Origin: Kalaharituber pfeilii
Lineage: Eukaryota; Ascomycota; Pezizomycetes; Pezizales; Pezizaceae
Length of the DNA: 64,000 nucleotides
Direction of reading: 5' to 3'
NCBI GenBank assembly: GCA_015179045.1
Contig: WHUZ01000030.1
Coordinates: 248,001-312,000 of the forward strand
Below are positions 1 through 11,394 of the stretch, piece by piece. How positions within the stretch are numbered: position 1 is the stretch's first letter; each line of letters opens with the position of its first letter. Made by a program: the position numbers and the translations under genes. The notes below the pieces were generated by a model that worked only from the letters and a program-made list of their open reading frames with translations, made no database searches and was not told where the DNA came from.

Positions 1-521
1 CAGTGCATATGTCAGTAGGCTGTCATGATGAAATAAAGAGAAGTAAATCTCAAGTGCAATGATGAAACAGTTCGCTGCATATCAAAGCTATACGAATGAT
101 AATCCTTAACACGATCAACCATAGAATTATCAGATTTGTCGCCATGCCTCAGCGTAACTGAGGGCGAAATTACCATATTCATTCGAATCATTGGCTTGCG
201 TGGCCATAGGGATCACAAGAATGCTAGAGAGAAGCAGGCTTAGTTTGTCGTTGTCAAGTACCAGAATCTGGATTCCTTTTGAAACTTCTCAGGTTTCAGG
301 GCGATATGATAGTGCTCTGCTTTCCTTAGGCCATAGGCCGAGGCCTGCATGCCGCGTGTTTGTGCCTAGAAACAAATACATGGAACATCTCTTTCCTTAG
401 TCACGTGCACTGATCGCAATTGGTGTCCCTGTCCAATAGTTAACAAGGCTTTACTTAGAGGTATACACACCCTCCAATCTTCGCTGTCAGATCTACCAAG
501 AAGTTTTTCTAATTGTACCAC
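1..521. other. Non-coding flank, nothing recognised
   Basis: No open frame here starts with ATG and shows coding character on either strand. I see no tRNA, transposon end or repeat that recurs elsewhere in the window. It is the 3' side of the decayed minus-strand gene that follows. Confidence 0.4.
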
Positions 522-1304
522 TTATATCCGATCTCTACCATAGATGTAGCAGCTCCTGTCGCCGACCTTCTTCACAATACCACCAGCTGCCAATGCAACA
601 AGCATCAAATCCACCAACACGGAACATTCGTTCATCCACCCAACCTTATCGTCATCCATCCCGTCAAATAGCACAGCAATTTCGCGTGTCTTTAAAAACA
701 ATGTACCATCGTATGTTAACATTCGCCAATATCATCCAGTCGTAACAAAACCATAAAGAATACCTCCACCATTATTGTCCCATGCATCTTTCATAGCCAA
801 CAAAGCTTGCTTCATCGCCTGCCCAACAGACGTTCGCTTTGCCTCCACAATCAGTACGAACCTTTCTTCTGTCTTCGAAATAAAAATCCAATCTTACAAA
901 CTCCTCCTCGTCTCCTGTCTCATTGTCCGTCGAGGTAATCTCCTTCTCTCTTGCTAAACGTATCCTACGTTTGGTCGCCTTTTGAAAACACTTGATTATG
1001 GGACCGACGATACCGTACACCAAATCACTGAAATTCCCTCCCTTAAAGTCCGGATTCGACTTGTCCGGATACCCTTCGATTCGACATCAACAAATTCCAA
1101 TATCCGCTCATACACCATGTCTTTTATAACTTCTACACCTTCGAAATTATAGGTTTGGCCTGCTAAAGCCCTCTGAATAGGTATCGGTTTGATTTCGTTG
1201 ATCCTAATCCCTAATCGTTTCTTGGCTTCAGGAATAGACATCGTAAAATACGATGTATGCCACTTGCGCTTTCGTTTCCTTTGGTTGCTGCTATCGTCAC
1301 TCAT
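522..1304 (-). pseudogene. Decayed PD-(D/E)XK nuclease-like gene
   Basis: Read from the ATG at 1304, three frames carry consecutive parts of one protein. The N-terminal part (1304 to about 1070) is basic and includes VEVIKDMVYERILEF. A one-base shift near 1060-1085 leads to NPDFKGGNFSDLVYGIVGPI. A second shift near 890 leads to a stretch ending in RFVLIVEAKR, then GQAMKQALLAMKDAWDNNGG and LYGFVTTG. An in-frame TGA at 734-732 then precedes YWRMLTYDGTLF and the remaining ~67 codons. The acidic residue followed by a beta strand and E-A-K fits the PD-(D/E)XK nuclease fold. Proteins with IVEAKR, GQAMKQ and YGFVTTG blocks form multicopy families in Pezizomycetes, which I recall and did not search. 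With two frameshifts and one nonsense codon this copy is probably dead. The cellular role of the family is not known to me. Confidence 0.65.
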
Positions 1305-3487
1305 CGTATACTGCTTTGTGCGTGTTGTGTGTTCTTATATCTATTCTGTACCTTATTAGAACATATGCGGGCGTGTCTCGACAAACCCTCTATTGAGTGT
1401 GTGTGTTGAAGAGAAGTTCAAGTCTATACTCTCTGATAAATCGTATTGATACACTACGTCAAGGCCAAGATTATCAACCGTGGTAAATATTCGGCTTGGC
1501 AACCCGTCTCTTTAGACTGAGTACAAGAACACCACCGTGGATCCAATGTGGATGCATACCACTAGAACACTCTATTGCCGAGCGGCCTCATCCATGCAAC
1601 CTGGTTTTATCGCCGCTTATCTGGTTCCACACTACAGAACGAGGACAGAATCTACTGCACCCGTCTGTCAAAAGAGCCGCTCCAAATATTACGTGGATTT
1701 ACTAGGGGCATGCTCAGGAATTCGCAGCATAGGGCTGGTTCCACTTACAGAAGGTATTCCTTTTCTGGGCATGCCCGAAGGCGAATTACTCTATGTATCT
1801 CTGTTTACAATAATAGTGATGTAAGTACTTTAGTTCTCGACAAATATTTCTCAGAATTTTGGGGACGCATTCTCGGGGAATAAGGTATTTATGTTTCCCT
1901 GGTTTCCTATTCCTTTTGGTAACAACCATACAAGTACTGGTACCGCCATCCTTTGTGCCGGGATTCAGGGTGGTGCATGATACCACAGAACGCCTTGTTG
2001 TGTGCAGTCCAGCCAGATAGTTTCTTGAGAAAGCTTAAGTTGCCTTGCGCAAATTCCTACTAGCTGGTTCCATTCCCTTCTCAGTAATACAGGCGATAGT
2101 TGAATGCAATTGGGCCACCTTCGCTTCTATAATACATTGTGCCCAATTGTATGTATTGCTGTGTCTCAAGACAGCTGAATTTCGATGCGAGCAGATAAGG
2201 TCTCAGCATGTGCTGCAGTCGCGTTCTCTATGGTTAAGTTATCCCCCCGGCCACGTGTGTCTCGACGCCCCCTGGGTACGAGGCTATCATACAGGACTCG
2301 CCCCCTGCGCAGAGAGTTCTTATCCTTGATATATTGAGCTAGCACACATTTTCCGTGCTTAGCGAATTGCGTGCGTTCATGATTGCCCGAATGGCTGAAC
2401 AGCAGCTGGCGCGCCAACCAACTCACCAGTCCGGGGCCGAGGCGAATGTAACGGCATGAAGCTGTGGATCTGGACGCTGCAGTGGAAACAAAACAAACCA
2501 TCCCGCCCGCCCCCGCCCGCCCCCCGCCCCACCCCAGTCTGGTCCAGCAATAATGGTTCATATTTTATTTTACGCCGCACCCCCGGCCGCGCGACCGCTA
2601 AAAACGCGCTGGCCGTCGATACCGAAACCGAAATCGAGCGAAGCCCTTTTTCTTCCGAGCTCTTTCGATTTCCATCCTTTCCCATCGTTGCAGCTTGTTA
2701 TACCCTCGACACCGTCGCCGAAGGCGCTGATCTACTCGGCCGTTCACGTTAACCGCTTTTTCCTGCCTGTCATTTTCGACCTAGTATCCTGATTTTCCCT
2801 TGTTTGACACAGAGGCGTGCGCACAGAGTGTTGCTACCAACTTACCCACATTTACCTGCTTTCGATAATTGTCGCCATCCTCTCTGGCATGTATAAGACC
2901 GTCCTGCAGAAACGCATACCCGACAACGCGCCGCTATTTTTGACTTGTATCAACTGCTATTATTAATTGTTTGTCACGACGGTGGTGGAGGGAACTCGAC
3001 GGTATACCCATATTTCATTTGAACCTTTTATATCTTGTATCATATGGCATTCAGCTGGACTTTCCTTTCACATCACATGCTCTCTTCCGGCACGGACTAG
3101 CGGAGACGGCACTGCTCTTCCATGCGTTGGTTTTGCGGAAGCGGATGCATATCGTGGCTTGTTATTGGACGTACTGATTGTGAATTCCTGCAGTGCAGCT
3201 GTTTGATCCAATTCGGGTGGGCGACCAACGAGCTGACTGAGGTTCTTCAGTGTCGCACAACCCCCACCCAGTACCAAATAAACACCACAACGCTCACCTG
3301 TCTGAATGACACTGGCTCAAATCTTCTCTGAAATCTGACACCCTGACTGGCTCCATTGGAGAAACTTGCTTTAGTAGTACAGTCGTGCTCCAGTAATAAA
3401 CAGAGCGCCCGCCCTACGATTGAGTGCTACTCCTCAGCTCAGGAGCCCCTCAGAAGCGCAATTCACCGACAATTCAGTCGGCCTGCG
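1305..3487. other. Intergenic region with C-rich promoter-like DNA
   Basis: There are only short overlapping frames without shared structure. From about 2450 to 2800 the plus strand is strongly C-rich. From 3000 to 3487 it is CT-rich with no in-frame ATG before 3488, which suits the promoter and 5' leader of the large gene downstream. I see no transposon ends. Confidence 0.4.
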
Positions 3488-6400
3488 ATGTTCTTCCGGC
3501 GTAAGAAGTCACACCGGTCCCTATATAACATCCACCATCCATCACAACATCTCCAGCCCCCTCCATCGCCAAAACAACAACAGTCAAATGCTCTGCTTGC
3601 GGCAACGCAAGCATTCACGTCCCATACTCCTAATCACAATCCCAACCCGGGGCTCTCATCGTCTGCCGCTGCAGCTGCCCTCAAACATGCAGCTTCATTA
3701 CCGCCTAATCCAGCAACAATCCCGGGCAATATTCCAACCAAGCGAAGGGCGAGTTATACCGGCAGTGGCGGTTCGAGCAGTGGCGGCAGTGTGATTCGGA
3801 GGCCTGGTGGTAGGGGATTGATGCAAAGAAGCCCAAGCAATGCAAGTATAATGAGTGAGCGAACATTCAGGGCTACCAGCAAGGGGAAGGAGAAGGAGAG
3901 CCATGGAGAAAAGGAGGGTCAGAGGGAAAAAGCGCATGGCTACGGAGGTGCAGGGGGTGACTCTGGTCTGGGTAGTTTGCCCGAGGCGCAGTCGGCGATG
4001 CCAGCACGGGGCGGCACGCCTGACTCGAGATCCCGGCGGCACAGCGCGAGCAGTAACGCTGCTTCGACCTCTCGCATGAGCGTACACAGCAGCTCCCATC
4101 GCCAACCCTCGCCCCATTCTCATGCATCGCTTCCACCGGTGCCACAGATCCCGGAGGGCTATAAGCATGAGGTACTTGGCAGGAGCCGATCTCAAACTCC
4201 GAAGCCTCGACATGAACGACGTACCTCACGAATACAAGAAGGTTCCCTGGAGCCTGCCACTGCTTCAGATCGGAGAGTTAAGCAAACGTCCCTCTCTATG
4301 GGCGTCCACCGCACCCCAGTGTGTGTGTATCCACCGTCTGAAGCATCCGAGGACGACACCCAGTACCGTGAGCGGCGCCGCAGGCCTAGAAATGATTCTA
4401 TATCCCAGGGTGATGGAGTTGCGGCCACCATTGAACGTGTCTCCAACACACCTGCTCGCGTCACAGCTGCGGAAAGAAGAGGTATTTACGAAGAGAGGCA
4501 TGGGCGTGCTGCACCAAAGAATCGGGATATACATAGTGGTAAACGGAACAATAGACATAGCGATCGTGGCGATGGGTATGTGGCGGATAGCGATGAACCC
4601 TCGGGGGATGACGACTATTCCGATGGTCCTAGGAACAGCGCCGACGATGAGCCAGCTAGGTCACCACCACTCCGCAGGCGGCCTGGCGACATGTTAAAGG
4701 CCAGCTGCACAATAACCTCACCACAAACGCAACAAGAAAAGCTCAAAAAGGAAAATCTTTTCCACCTTTTGCCCGTTGCGCCACCAGCAGCTTCAACCCC
4801 TCCCCCGCAAACGATGAAGGCCTCTAAGCGGTATTCCCGTTACGACCAGAGACCTACCCACATGAACACTTTTGTGAGACCTGCCCCAAATTATTATTCT
4901 CTTCCGACGCCATCTGCTTCGGCATCGTCGCCTGAAAGTGTGCGCTTTTACAGCATTACACGGCGCGGGATAGAACAGGGTAATGGGACAGTTGTTTGGC
5001 GAGAGGAAGGTGAACAGGACACGGACGTTGAGAGCATAGATCTTGATGTTAGTAATGCGATTCGCGTAAAGAAACCACAAACAGGACTAATATCTCCGCC
5101 GCAGTCGATTTCTCCAGCTCCAAAAGCCAGCAGAAGGAGACGGAAAGATCCAGACCAGCAATGGGAATTTGACACGGCAAACGTTAATAGAGACGAGAAA
5201 ACAGGGGCGGCAGATCTGCAACATCAGAGACTGGGAAGGGAGCAAGAGGAACGTGTATATACACTGCGACAAGGCAAAACTGACTCTAACGCTGGCGGCG
5301 TTTATTCCATTAGCACACCTGCAAAGATCTTTCGTACTCGTCAGGATGGGCGGCCCATGTCTCCGACACCGCCAACAGGGGGCCGTTGGAAGGAAGGATC
5401 TTTGCTCGCAAGGGGTACATTACGGCGGGATGCTGAAGATGGAAGCAGAGTAACAAATAAAGGTTCTGACATTCACTCAGCTTTAACGTCTCCTGCTGCT
5501 TTGCATGCGGCAAGGGGCGCGCTTCGTAAACAGGGAGGTGTGGAATCAGAGGAGCAAAATAAAACTCAAGAGCAATCTGTATCCGGAGGGGGTAGTATGC
5601 AGAGGCAACGGAAAGCTTTAAATGAGGACATCAACGATGAAGGCCTCACGAAACAGGGACGGCAGGATAGACGGCAGATGATAAGGGAGGGTAAACGAGT
5701 TGATAAATCAACGCCGACTGGGTTGAGGATCTTTAATGATGTTGCACTCCAGTCAAATCGCAATGAGAAACGGCGCATAGTCTCCCACACTAGCCAACAC
5801 ACGCAGCAAGACTCTGTCTTATCTATTTCCTCAGAATCCTCGTCTTCTACCGCCGCTGGTGTCGCCAAGTGCCTGGACAAAGGCTTTGTTCATAGCGATA
5901 ATACTGATGTCGACACTAATGATGGCGGCGTCATCCTGCACACGGAAAAGGACACACTCAAGCACGCTTCATCGCCACGCAGCAACTCCCCGGGAAAGAG
6001 AGTCATGAGGAAGGGGCCTGTCTCGACGGCAGCTACGAGTAGAGACACTGTATCATATCGCAAAGGCAACGCCAATCGTCATGAGCATTGGAAAGGTGAT
6101 GATGGTATTCACAGCAGTGACTCCGATGGTTTTGGAGAGGGAAGCATACGGCATATGCCGCCGCGTGCAAAGCTGCCGAAAATTTCTAGCATTCGAGATC
6201 AGTCCAGTCAGCGAAATGGTACAAGCGTGAATGGGCGCGGCAGAGCAAAAATGTCAGAAACAAGGGGCGATGGTTTTTCCACGAGGAATGCGCATAAAGA
6301 GAGGGAGGGGAAACCAAAGAAGGAGGGAAAACCGAGCAAACATCAGCCGGCGGAGGAAATCCGGGATAGGAGTACACCTTTAGCGCCTGTTGTTACGTCT

Positions 6401-8557
6401 GCGGAACCTTTATCGTCAATATCAGATGAGCAGGACGCGCACGATGAGGCTGTGGATGAGAGGCAGTCAGCGGCGACAGCATCAAGAACGGGTCAAACGC
6501 AGGCACTACGTGAGAGTTCAGACCTCAGCAGGCTTCCTGGCGGATGGATTGATGTGAATGCAGATAGCAACATGCAAATGGACTACGTTACCGACGTGGA
6601 GACTGGCGTGCATCCTGCTCCAGCCAGACGAAACGGGCACGAGACCGACTCTAGCAGTATCTCTGGAGGGTCTATCTATGAGGATGCGCAAGAACAGCTT
6701 GCTGCACTTGTCACGGCTGCAGATACATGTGCGGATCAGGCTCTAGTCCCAGCACCAGCAGCGAGGCCACCCAAGCGCAGTGCTTCGGCATCTGGCAATG
6801 GGGTGTCGGCGAGTGCTGCAATAACAGGACGCCTAGCGTCCTCAGCCCCGCGGCCCCTTTCCTGCCCCCCCGTATCTGCCGCTGCTCCCACTGCGCCTGT
6901 CGGCATTCTGAAGAAATCGTCCTCCACACGATCCGCTACCTCGTCCGCTCCTCCTCGGCATGCCACGATCTCCCGTGCCACGCCATCCCCGCCGCCGCGG
7001 CCGGCTTCCCCTCACTATGAACTTCCAGCCGCGGCAATAACTCCACGCACTAAGGCACTGATCGAAGAGCGCAGGAGACAAATGGAGCTTGGGAAAGGTG
7101 GACAGGCTGTACAAGCTTCTAGAAAGCCTAGCATGGGGAAAACATCCAGGCCTGCAGACGGCAAGCGCTTTACCCATGACCGCAGTCCCCCTTCGGATAC
7201 CGATTCCGACTCGACAGATTTCTCTGCGAATTCGAATAGCGACTGGCGACGGGGTGGAGCCAGAAACGGGAAACGTACAAACGGAGTCACGTTTGTCGGG
7301 GTGGCACCTTCGCCCTCACCCGTGAAGCTCGCTGCAACTGTGTCCTCATGGGCTGCGACGCGTGCGTCGGCTGCTTCTGTGGCCGCTAAGCCTATAGCTG
7401 CAAGCCCGCACGCAAATGGGAAGCTGGGGAGGAAGAACAAGCGCTCCCAGTCGATCACACTTCCAGCGGCGCCTAACAGCGCCAATGGGAATTGCCCAAG
7501 CATGATGACGAGCCGTGCTACGTTCCGTGATGAGCCGGAAGTGGATGCAAAGCCGCCAACAAAGCACAGTGGTGGGTTCCTTGGGTTCCGCGGATTCGGC
7601 GGAGGAAGCGGCAAAGATTCGAAGAAGGAGAAAGAGAAGTCGGCGAATTTAAAGCTGCGGAGTCTCCCTCCTGGCAAGTCGGCGATGTCGCTATCTGCAT
7701 GGGGTAGCTCACTTATTGCGGGCGCGAAGAGTCGATTCCAAGATTCGGATGATGAGGGCGGGAGTGATGCCGGGGGTGATGAGAGAAAGAAGTTTGAGAG
7801 TAAGTTTGATACCGATTCAGATGACAGCCGTGGGGAGAAGGGATTGGTATTGAAGCGAGAGATGGAGGAGCTACAGAAGCAGAGAAAGAAGGAGGTGGAT
7901 AGGTTGTTGAAGTTATTGACAGGGAAGAAGGACACAGAGAGCAAGAAGAAAGAAAAGACGAAAGACAACATAGCAGATAGTGCACTGATATCATCCTCTC
8001 CGCCGGGCTCGAGTGGGAATGCCTCAACAGCCGGAAGGAAGAGTGGCGCACTGAAGACAGTGGAGGAGATGAGTGAGGAGGATGAGGAGGATAGGCAAGC
8101 AGAGAACAAGCCAACGACAGCCGAGACTGGGTCCTCTGAGACTGGAACTACTTCTGGAAAATTGAGCTCGAGAGCATCCGCGAGCCCCAGCCCGGAACCG
8201 AAATCCGAGACAACTGTTACAGATACCCCTCCTACTGACCCGAACAAGTCCAAGGAGGACGAACACAAGAAGCAGAAAAAGTCGTGGAAAATCTTTGGTT
8301 CCTCGAAAAAGAGCACACCCGCCCCGCCGCCACCACCAGTGTCAGCACCGGAAGAAGAGCCGCTGCAGAGAGCCCCCACCGGCGGGAGCCTGAAAAAGAA
8401 GCATCCACCAAAGATGAGTAAGAAGGAAAAGAAGGAAAAGAAGGAAAAGGATAAGTTTGCGTTTCCGGAGGAGTATGCGGTGTATCATGGGTATGTCGAT
8501 AATGGAGAGTATAAGGAGGTGTCTGCGTTGAGGAAGATGTTCGGTTTGACGAAGTGA
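3488..8557 (+). CDS. Large disordered Ser/Arg/Pro-rich protein, function unknown
   Basis: A single open frame of 1,689 codons starts at the ATG at 3488 (MFFRRKKSHRSLYNI). The frame is open back to 3356, but no earlier ATG exists in it, so this start is the only one supported. Nearly the whole protein is low complexity. It has Ser/Pro and Arg/Lys-rich stretches, many acidic SDSD or DSDD patches that look like casein-kinase sites, and runs of Lys/Glu in the last 250 residues. A compact, more conserved-looking tail closes it, with FPEEYAVYHGYVDNGEYKEV and then RKMFGLTK. The basic N-terminus, charged tail and lack of membrane segments suggest a cytoplasmic or nuclear scaffold, but I recognise no named domain. 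It is intronless over 5 kb. Its 3' flank is extremely T-rich. The 454-codon reverse frame across its 3' half is a shadow. That the gene is real is very likely; its function is unknown. Confidence 0.85.
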   Translation: MFFRRKKSHRSLYNIHHPSQHLQPPPSPKQQQSNALLAATQAFTSHTPNHNPNPGLSSSAAAAALKHAASLPPNPATIPGNIPTKRRASYTGSGGSSSGGSVIRRPGGRGLMQRSPSNASIMSERTFRATSKGKEKESHGEKEGQREKAHGYGGAGGDSGLGSLPEAQSAMPARGGTPDSRSRRHSASSNAASTSRMSVHSSSHRQPSPHSHASLPPVPQIPEGYKHEVLGRSRSQTPKPRHERRTSRIQEGSLEPATASDRRVKQTSLSMGVHRTPVCVYPPSEASEDDTQYRERRRRPRNDSISQGDGVAATIERVSNTPARVTAAERRGIYEERHGRAAPKNRDIHSGKRNNRHSDRGDGYVADSDEPSGDDDYSDGPRNSADDEPARSPPLRRRPGDMLKASCTITSPQTQQEKLKKENLFHLLPVAPPAASTPPPQTMKASKRYSRYDQRPTHMNTFVRPAPNYYSLPTPSASASSPESVRFYSITRRGIEQGNGTVVWREEGEQDTDVESIDLDVSNAIRVKKPQTGLISPPQSISPAPKASRRRRKDPDQQWEFDTANVNRDEKTGAADLQHQRLGREQEERVYTLRQGKTDSNAGGVYSISTPAKIFRTRQDGRPMSPTPPTGGRWKEGSLLARGTLRRDAEDGSRVTNKGSDIHSALTSPAALHAARGALRKQGGVESEEQNKTQEQSVSGGGSMQRQRKALNEDINDEGLTKQGRQDRRQMIREGKRVDKSTPTGLRIFNDVALQSNRNEKRRIVSHTSQHTQQDSVLSISSESSSSTAAGVAKCLDKGFVHSDNTDVDTNDGGVILHTEKDTLKHASSPRSNSPGKRVMRKGPVSTAATSRDTVSYRKGNANRHEHWKGDDGIHSSDSDGFGEGSIRHMPPRAKLPKISSIRDQSSQRNGTSVNGRGRAKMSETRGDGFSTRNAHKEREGKPKKEGKPSKHQPAEEIRDRSTPLAPVVTSAEPLSSISDEQDAHDEAVDERQSAATASRTGQTQALRESSDLSRLPGGWIDVNADSNMQMDYVTDVETGVHPAPARRNGHETDSSSISGGSIYEDAQEQLAALVTAADTCADQALVPAPAARPPKRSASASGNGVSASAAITGRLASSAPRPLSCPPVSAAAPTAPVGILKKSSSTRSATSSAPPRHATISRATPSPPPRPASPHYELPAAAITPRTKALIEERRRQMELGKGGQAVQASRKPSMGKTSRPADGKRFTHDRSPPSDTDSDSTDFSANSNSDWRRGGARNGKRTNGVTFVGVAPSPSPVKLAATVSSWAATRASAASVAAKPIAASPHANGKLGRKNKRSQSITLPAAPNSANGNCPSMMTSRATFRDEPEVDAKPPTKHSGGFLGFRGFGGGSGKDSKKEKEKSANLKLRSLPPGKSAMSLSAWGSSLIAGAKSRFQDSDDEGGSDAGGDERKKFESKFDTDSDDSRGEKGLVLKREMEELQKQRKKEVDRLLKLLTGKKDTESKKKEKTKDNIADSALISSSPPGSSGNASTAGRKSGALKTVEEMSEEDEEDRQAENKPTTAETGSSETGTTSGKLSSRASASPSPEPKSETTVTDTPPTDPNKSKEDEHKKQKKSWKIFGSSKKSTPAPPPPPVSAPEEEPLQRAPTGGSLKKKHPPKMSKKEKKEKKEKDKFAFPEEYAVYHGYVDNGEYKEVSALRKMFGLTK

Positions 8558-9644
8558 ATAAGAATTTTTCTTTTTTCTTGGGACTTGGTCGTATTTCTTT
8601 TTTTAAATTTCATTTCTCCATTGCGGACTTGTGATTCCTTTTTCAATTCTCGATCTTAGGAGTCCTTTGCTTTTTTCCTTTAAACATTTTGCTTGGGAAC
8701 ATTATTTGGAAAAGAAAAAATGTCTGCCCTTTTTTTTTTTTTTCTTTTTTTTTCTTTTTTTCCCTTTTTTCTTCCTGATTTATTCTCTCTTCTTCTTCTC
8801 CTCCTTTCTTCAATACTTACTCCTTCATCTCTCCTTCCATTTATTTATTCTTTATTTATTCCTTTTTTTTTTTTTTTTTTCTTAAGAAACTTTTTTCACA
8901 TTTCCTTATATCCTCAATTTTTTTGTTTCGCGGTTGGTTTACCTCCTCCCTCCACCGCTCGCTTCTTTTTTTTTTTTAATCACTTGTCCTTTTACTTACT
9001 TACTTATCACTGGGAATACTTCTATATTTAAATATCTTTGACTCTGCTTGCATTTTTTTTTGGGAAGCGATGTCGGGGAATTTTGGGGAAATGGGCTGAA
9101 TGGATTTTTGATATTACGTTTCCAGGGGATGGATGGATGCATAGTCGGTCGAAAAGAAAAAAAAAAAAAAAAAGAAAAAAAAAAAAAAAGGATGAAGACT
9201 TACGTACAGAAATTCTGCTCACTAGTTAAGAGAATACAAGGGATTACGTACATACATCTTACACGTACACCCACCGGTGATATATGTATTGGCGTGGGCG
9301 GGCAAGTTCGAAATTTATCAGTATCGCTCAAGGCCAGAGTGGTAAGCGTTTTGATCTTTCGGTGCCCGACTTCTCGTGGGGAGAAGGTCTTGGAGCTCAG
9401 GGGAAAAAAAAAACAGCCAACAGGTATCCCCTGTTCGGAAGTGACGAGCTGTTACCCTCAACGCCACACCTTCCCCCCCAGAAGCCATATATATCGACAT
9501 TAATCTAGTTACTCAACACTAAGCTTGGGCAGTAAACATTGGAATGGATCATTATATTTCAAAATCGTGAAACGGGACAGGGAAATGCATGATTGATTAC
9601 GCATGAACTTGAAGAAACTACAATAATGGACATATGAAAACAGT

Positions 9645-9682
<38 letters not shown>

Positions 9683-10339
9683 AGCTTTTCGGAGAACTTT
9701 TCCCATAATACCCTCCATGCCGTAACTTTGACCTTTTTTTTCCTTCATTTTTTTTTTTGGCGGAAGAAGATGCAGCTAGCCGCTTGAATGAATTATTCAA
9801 GTAAGTTGCGTACAGGAACGTGAGGGGGGAAAAAAAAGGGAAAAAAATAACAATACAGTACAACAGCGAAGCCTAGATATACAGAACGCCCTCATACAAC
9901 TACAAGAGAGACTTAACATATCTACTTAAGAAACTTCTTCCCTGATGACAGTAATAGAGTAGCTCTCTGTAATACAGTCATGTTCTCCCATACTACTCCC
10001 AACATTCTCAGATCATATATCAATCTTTGTCACTTTCCAGTATGCCGTACACAAACAAAAAACAGATGAAACCCATCCTCCACTGAATCACAGCCCCAAC
10101 GACATGCTCTCAACTGCCTTGGAATCTTCATATATCTACCCTTTCAACCAGCAAAGAATGTGTACTAGTGTGCAATCTTGCTAGTGGAAACGATAGACTC
10201 TTAAGTAGCGTAACATAATCTGCAGGATTAACATCACTTCAGTAGGGTTCGATGCAAGGAGGGCGTATACGAAGAAACGATGTATAGCGGGAAGAAGTCG
10301 TAATTTGGTAGTAAAGATCCATAGAAATTCAACCAACGA
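8558..10339. other. Low-complexity 3' flank with T and A homopolymers
   Basis: It holds long T tracts (about 8730-8780, 8861-8881, 8967-8978), A tracts at 9157-9189 and a run of about 27 A at 9650-9676. I see no gene, no target-site duplication around the A tracts, and no similarity to the LINE 3' ends found later in the window. Confidence 0.5.
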
Positions 10340-11176
10340 TGCTAAGTGTTTATTTAGAAAGAGGCTCCAATATCTCCGCAGAGAAATCTCCAGCGTCCAC
10401 TGGCTCTAAGAAGCAAATTGGTTCGGTTATATATACCCCATCTAAAAACACACATGAGCCATAGTTTTGCTTGTCGTCCATTCGATCCAATTTTGATTGA
10501 TCCTAGGTTCCAGTCTTTCTCAACGGCTTGCTGATTTTTGTCATCTCTAGCTTTGCATGTATTCACCAGGTAACTCCTTTGTACATAAACATGATATGGA
10601 GTCCGGAGCATGTTTTCCAATTTCTTCATCTGTTGGCATTCCATCTGATGATTGAGGTGGAAGGGGTCAATTCTGTTTCTCGTACCCAGACCGGTTGCCA
10701 AGCCGAATATCTAATATTCTGCAACCAGTTCTGTTAATCATGGTCTGGGCATGAGAATAGGTCAATTTGGCTCTGCTCTGATTTTAGATTCGATGCTGGT
10801 TCCTGATGCATGGATCGACATATTAATAGAGGACCAAATTGGTCTTATGTCAATGGAAGTAAACCATGGGACGACACCTGTAAACCTTACTGCTCCGACG
10901 CCAAACGACACTGCTCAGACTATCAATCATACTCTCCATTTTAGTAAACATGCTTTCCATGTTCTCGGTCGAATTTTTTGATCGGTGCAGCTAATGTTTT
11001 ATAGTATTCACTTATTTGACCTGATTTTGGAAGTTTTTTTTTTTCCCCTTCAGTTGAGCTCCTTGGCTCTGCCAGATTATCAGATAAAAGCACATACATG
11101 TGTGGTGTCTACCCTCCTTCTTCTCAGATATAGATCCGCCTCCCTTTCTTCCTCCGAACCTGTTTCACAAACTTAC

Positions 11177-11341
11177 ACACTGAAATTGCTGCCTTTTCTT
11201 TCCATGTAACAATTTGTCCCGCAGCGGAATGTTCATATTCAAGAATTGCCCTTTCCGTTGTGAACGATTACGCAATTGGGCTAAGATGGCTGTTAGATGC
11301 TGCTCATCCTCTGCAAATCGTCCTTCAGGAACCATCACCAT
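11177..11341 (-). CDS. Possible first exon of an unrecognised gene
   Basis: The ATG at 11341 opens 55 codons containing RFAEDEQHLTAILAQLRNRS, ending at a good splice donor (GTAAGT, first base at 11176). Further along the minus strand, 10980-10350 holds coding-like stretches such as NMESMFTKMESMIDSLSS and LDGVYITEPICFLEPVDA. These lie in different frames and are broken by stops. This could be a degenerate multi-exon accessory gene running from 11341 to about 10345. I do not recognise the family, and chance frames remain possible. Confidence 0.25.
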
Positions 11342-11394
11342 CGCAAAAACTCGCAACGGAGTTACTACCTCTCATCATATCACTTGAAAATTCA

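Noticed and set aside
7015..8379. 454-codon minus-strand frame
   Set aside because: It is the antisense shadow of the repetitive Lys/Glu/Ser-rich 3' part of the large plus-strand gene. Its Phe/Leu/Ser composition is just the complement of that bias.
9157..9189. A-rich tract as a possible retroposon tail
   Set aside because: It is interrupted by G, there is no matching duplication on either side, and no LINE-like tail lies upstream.
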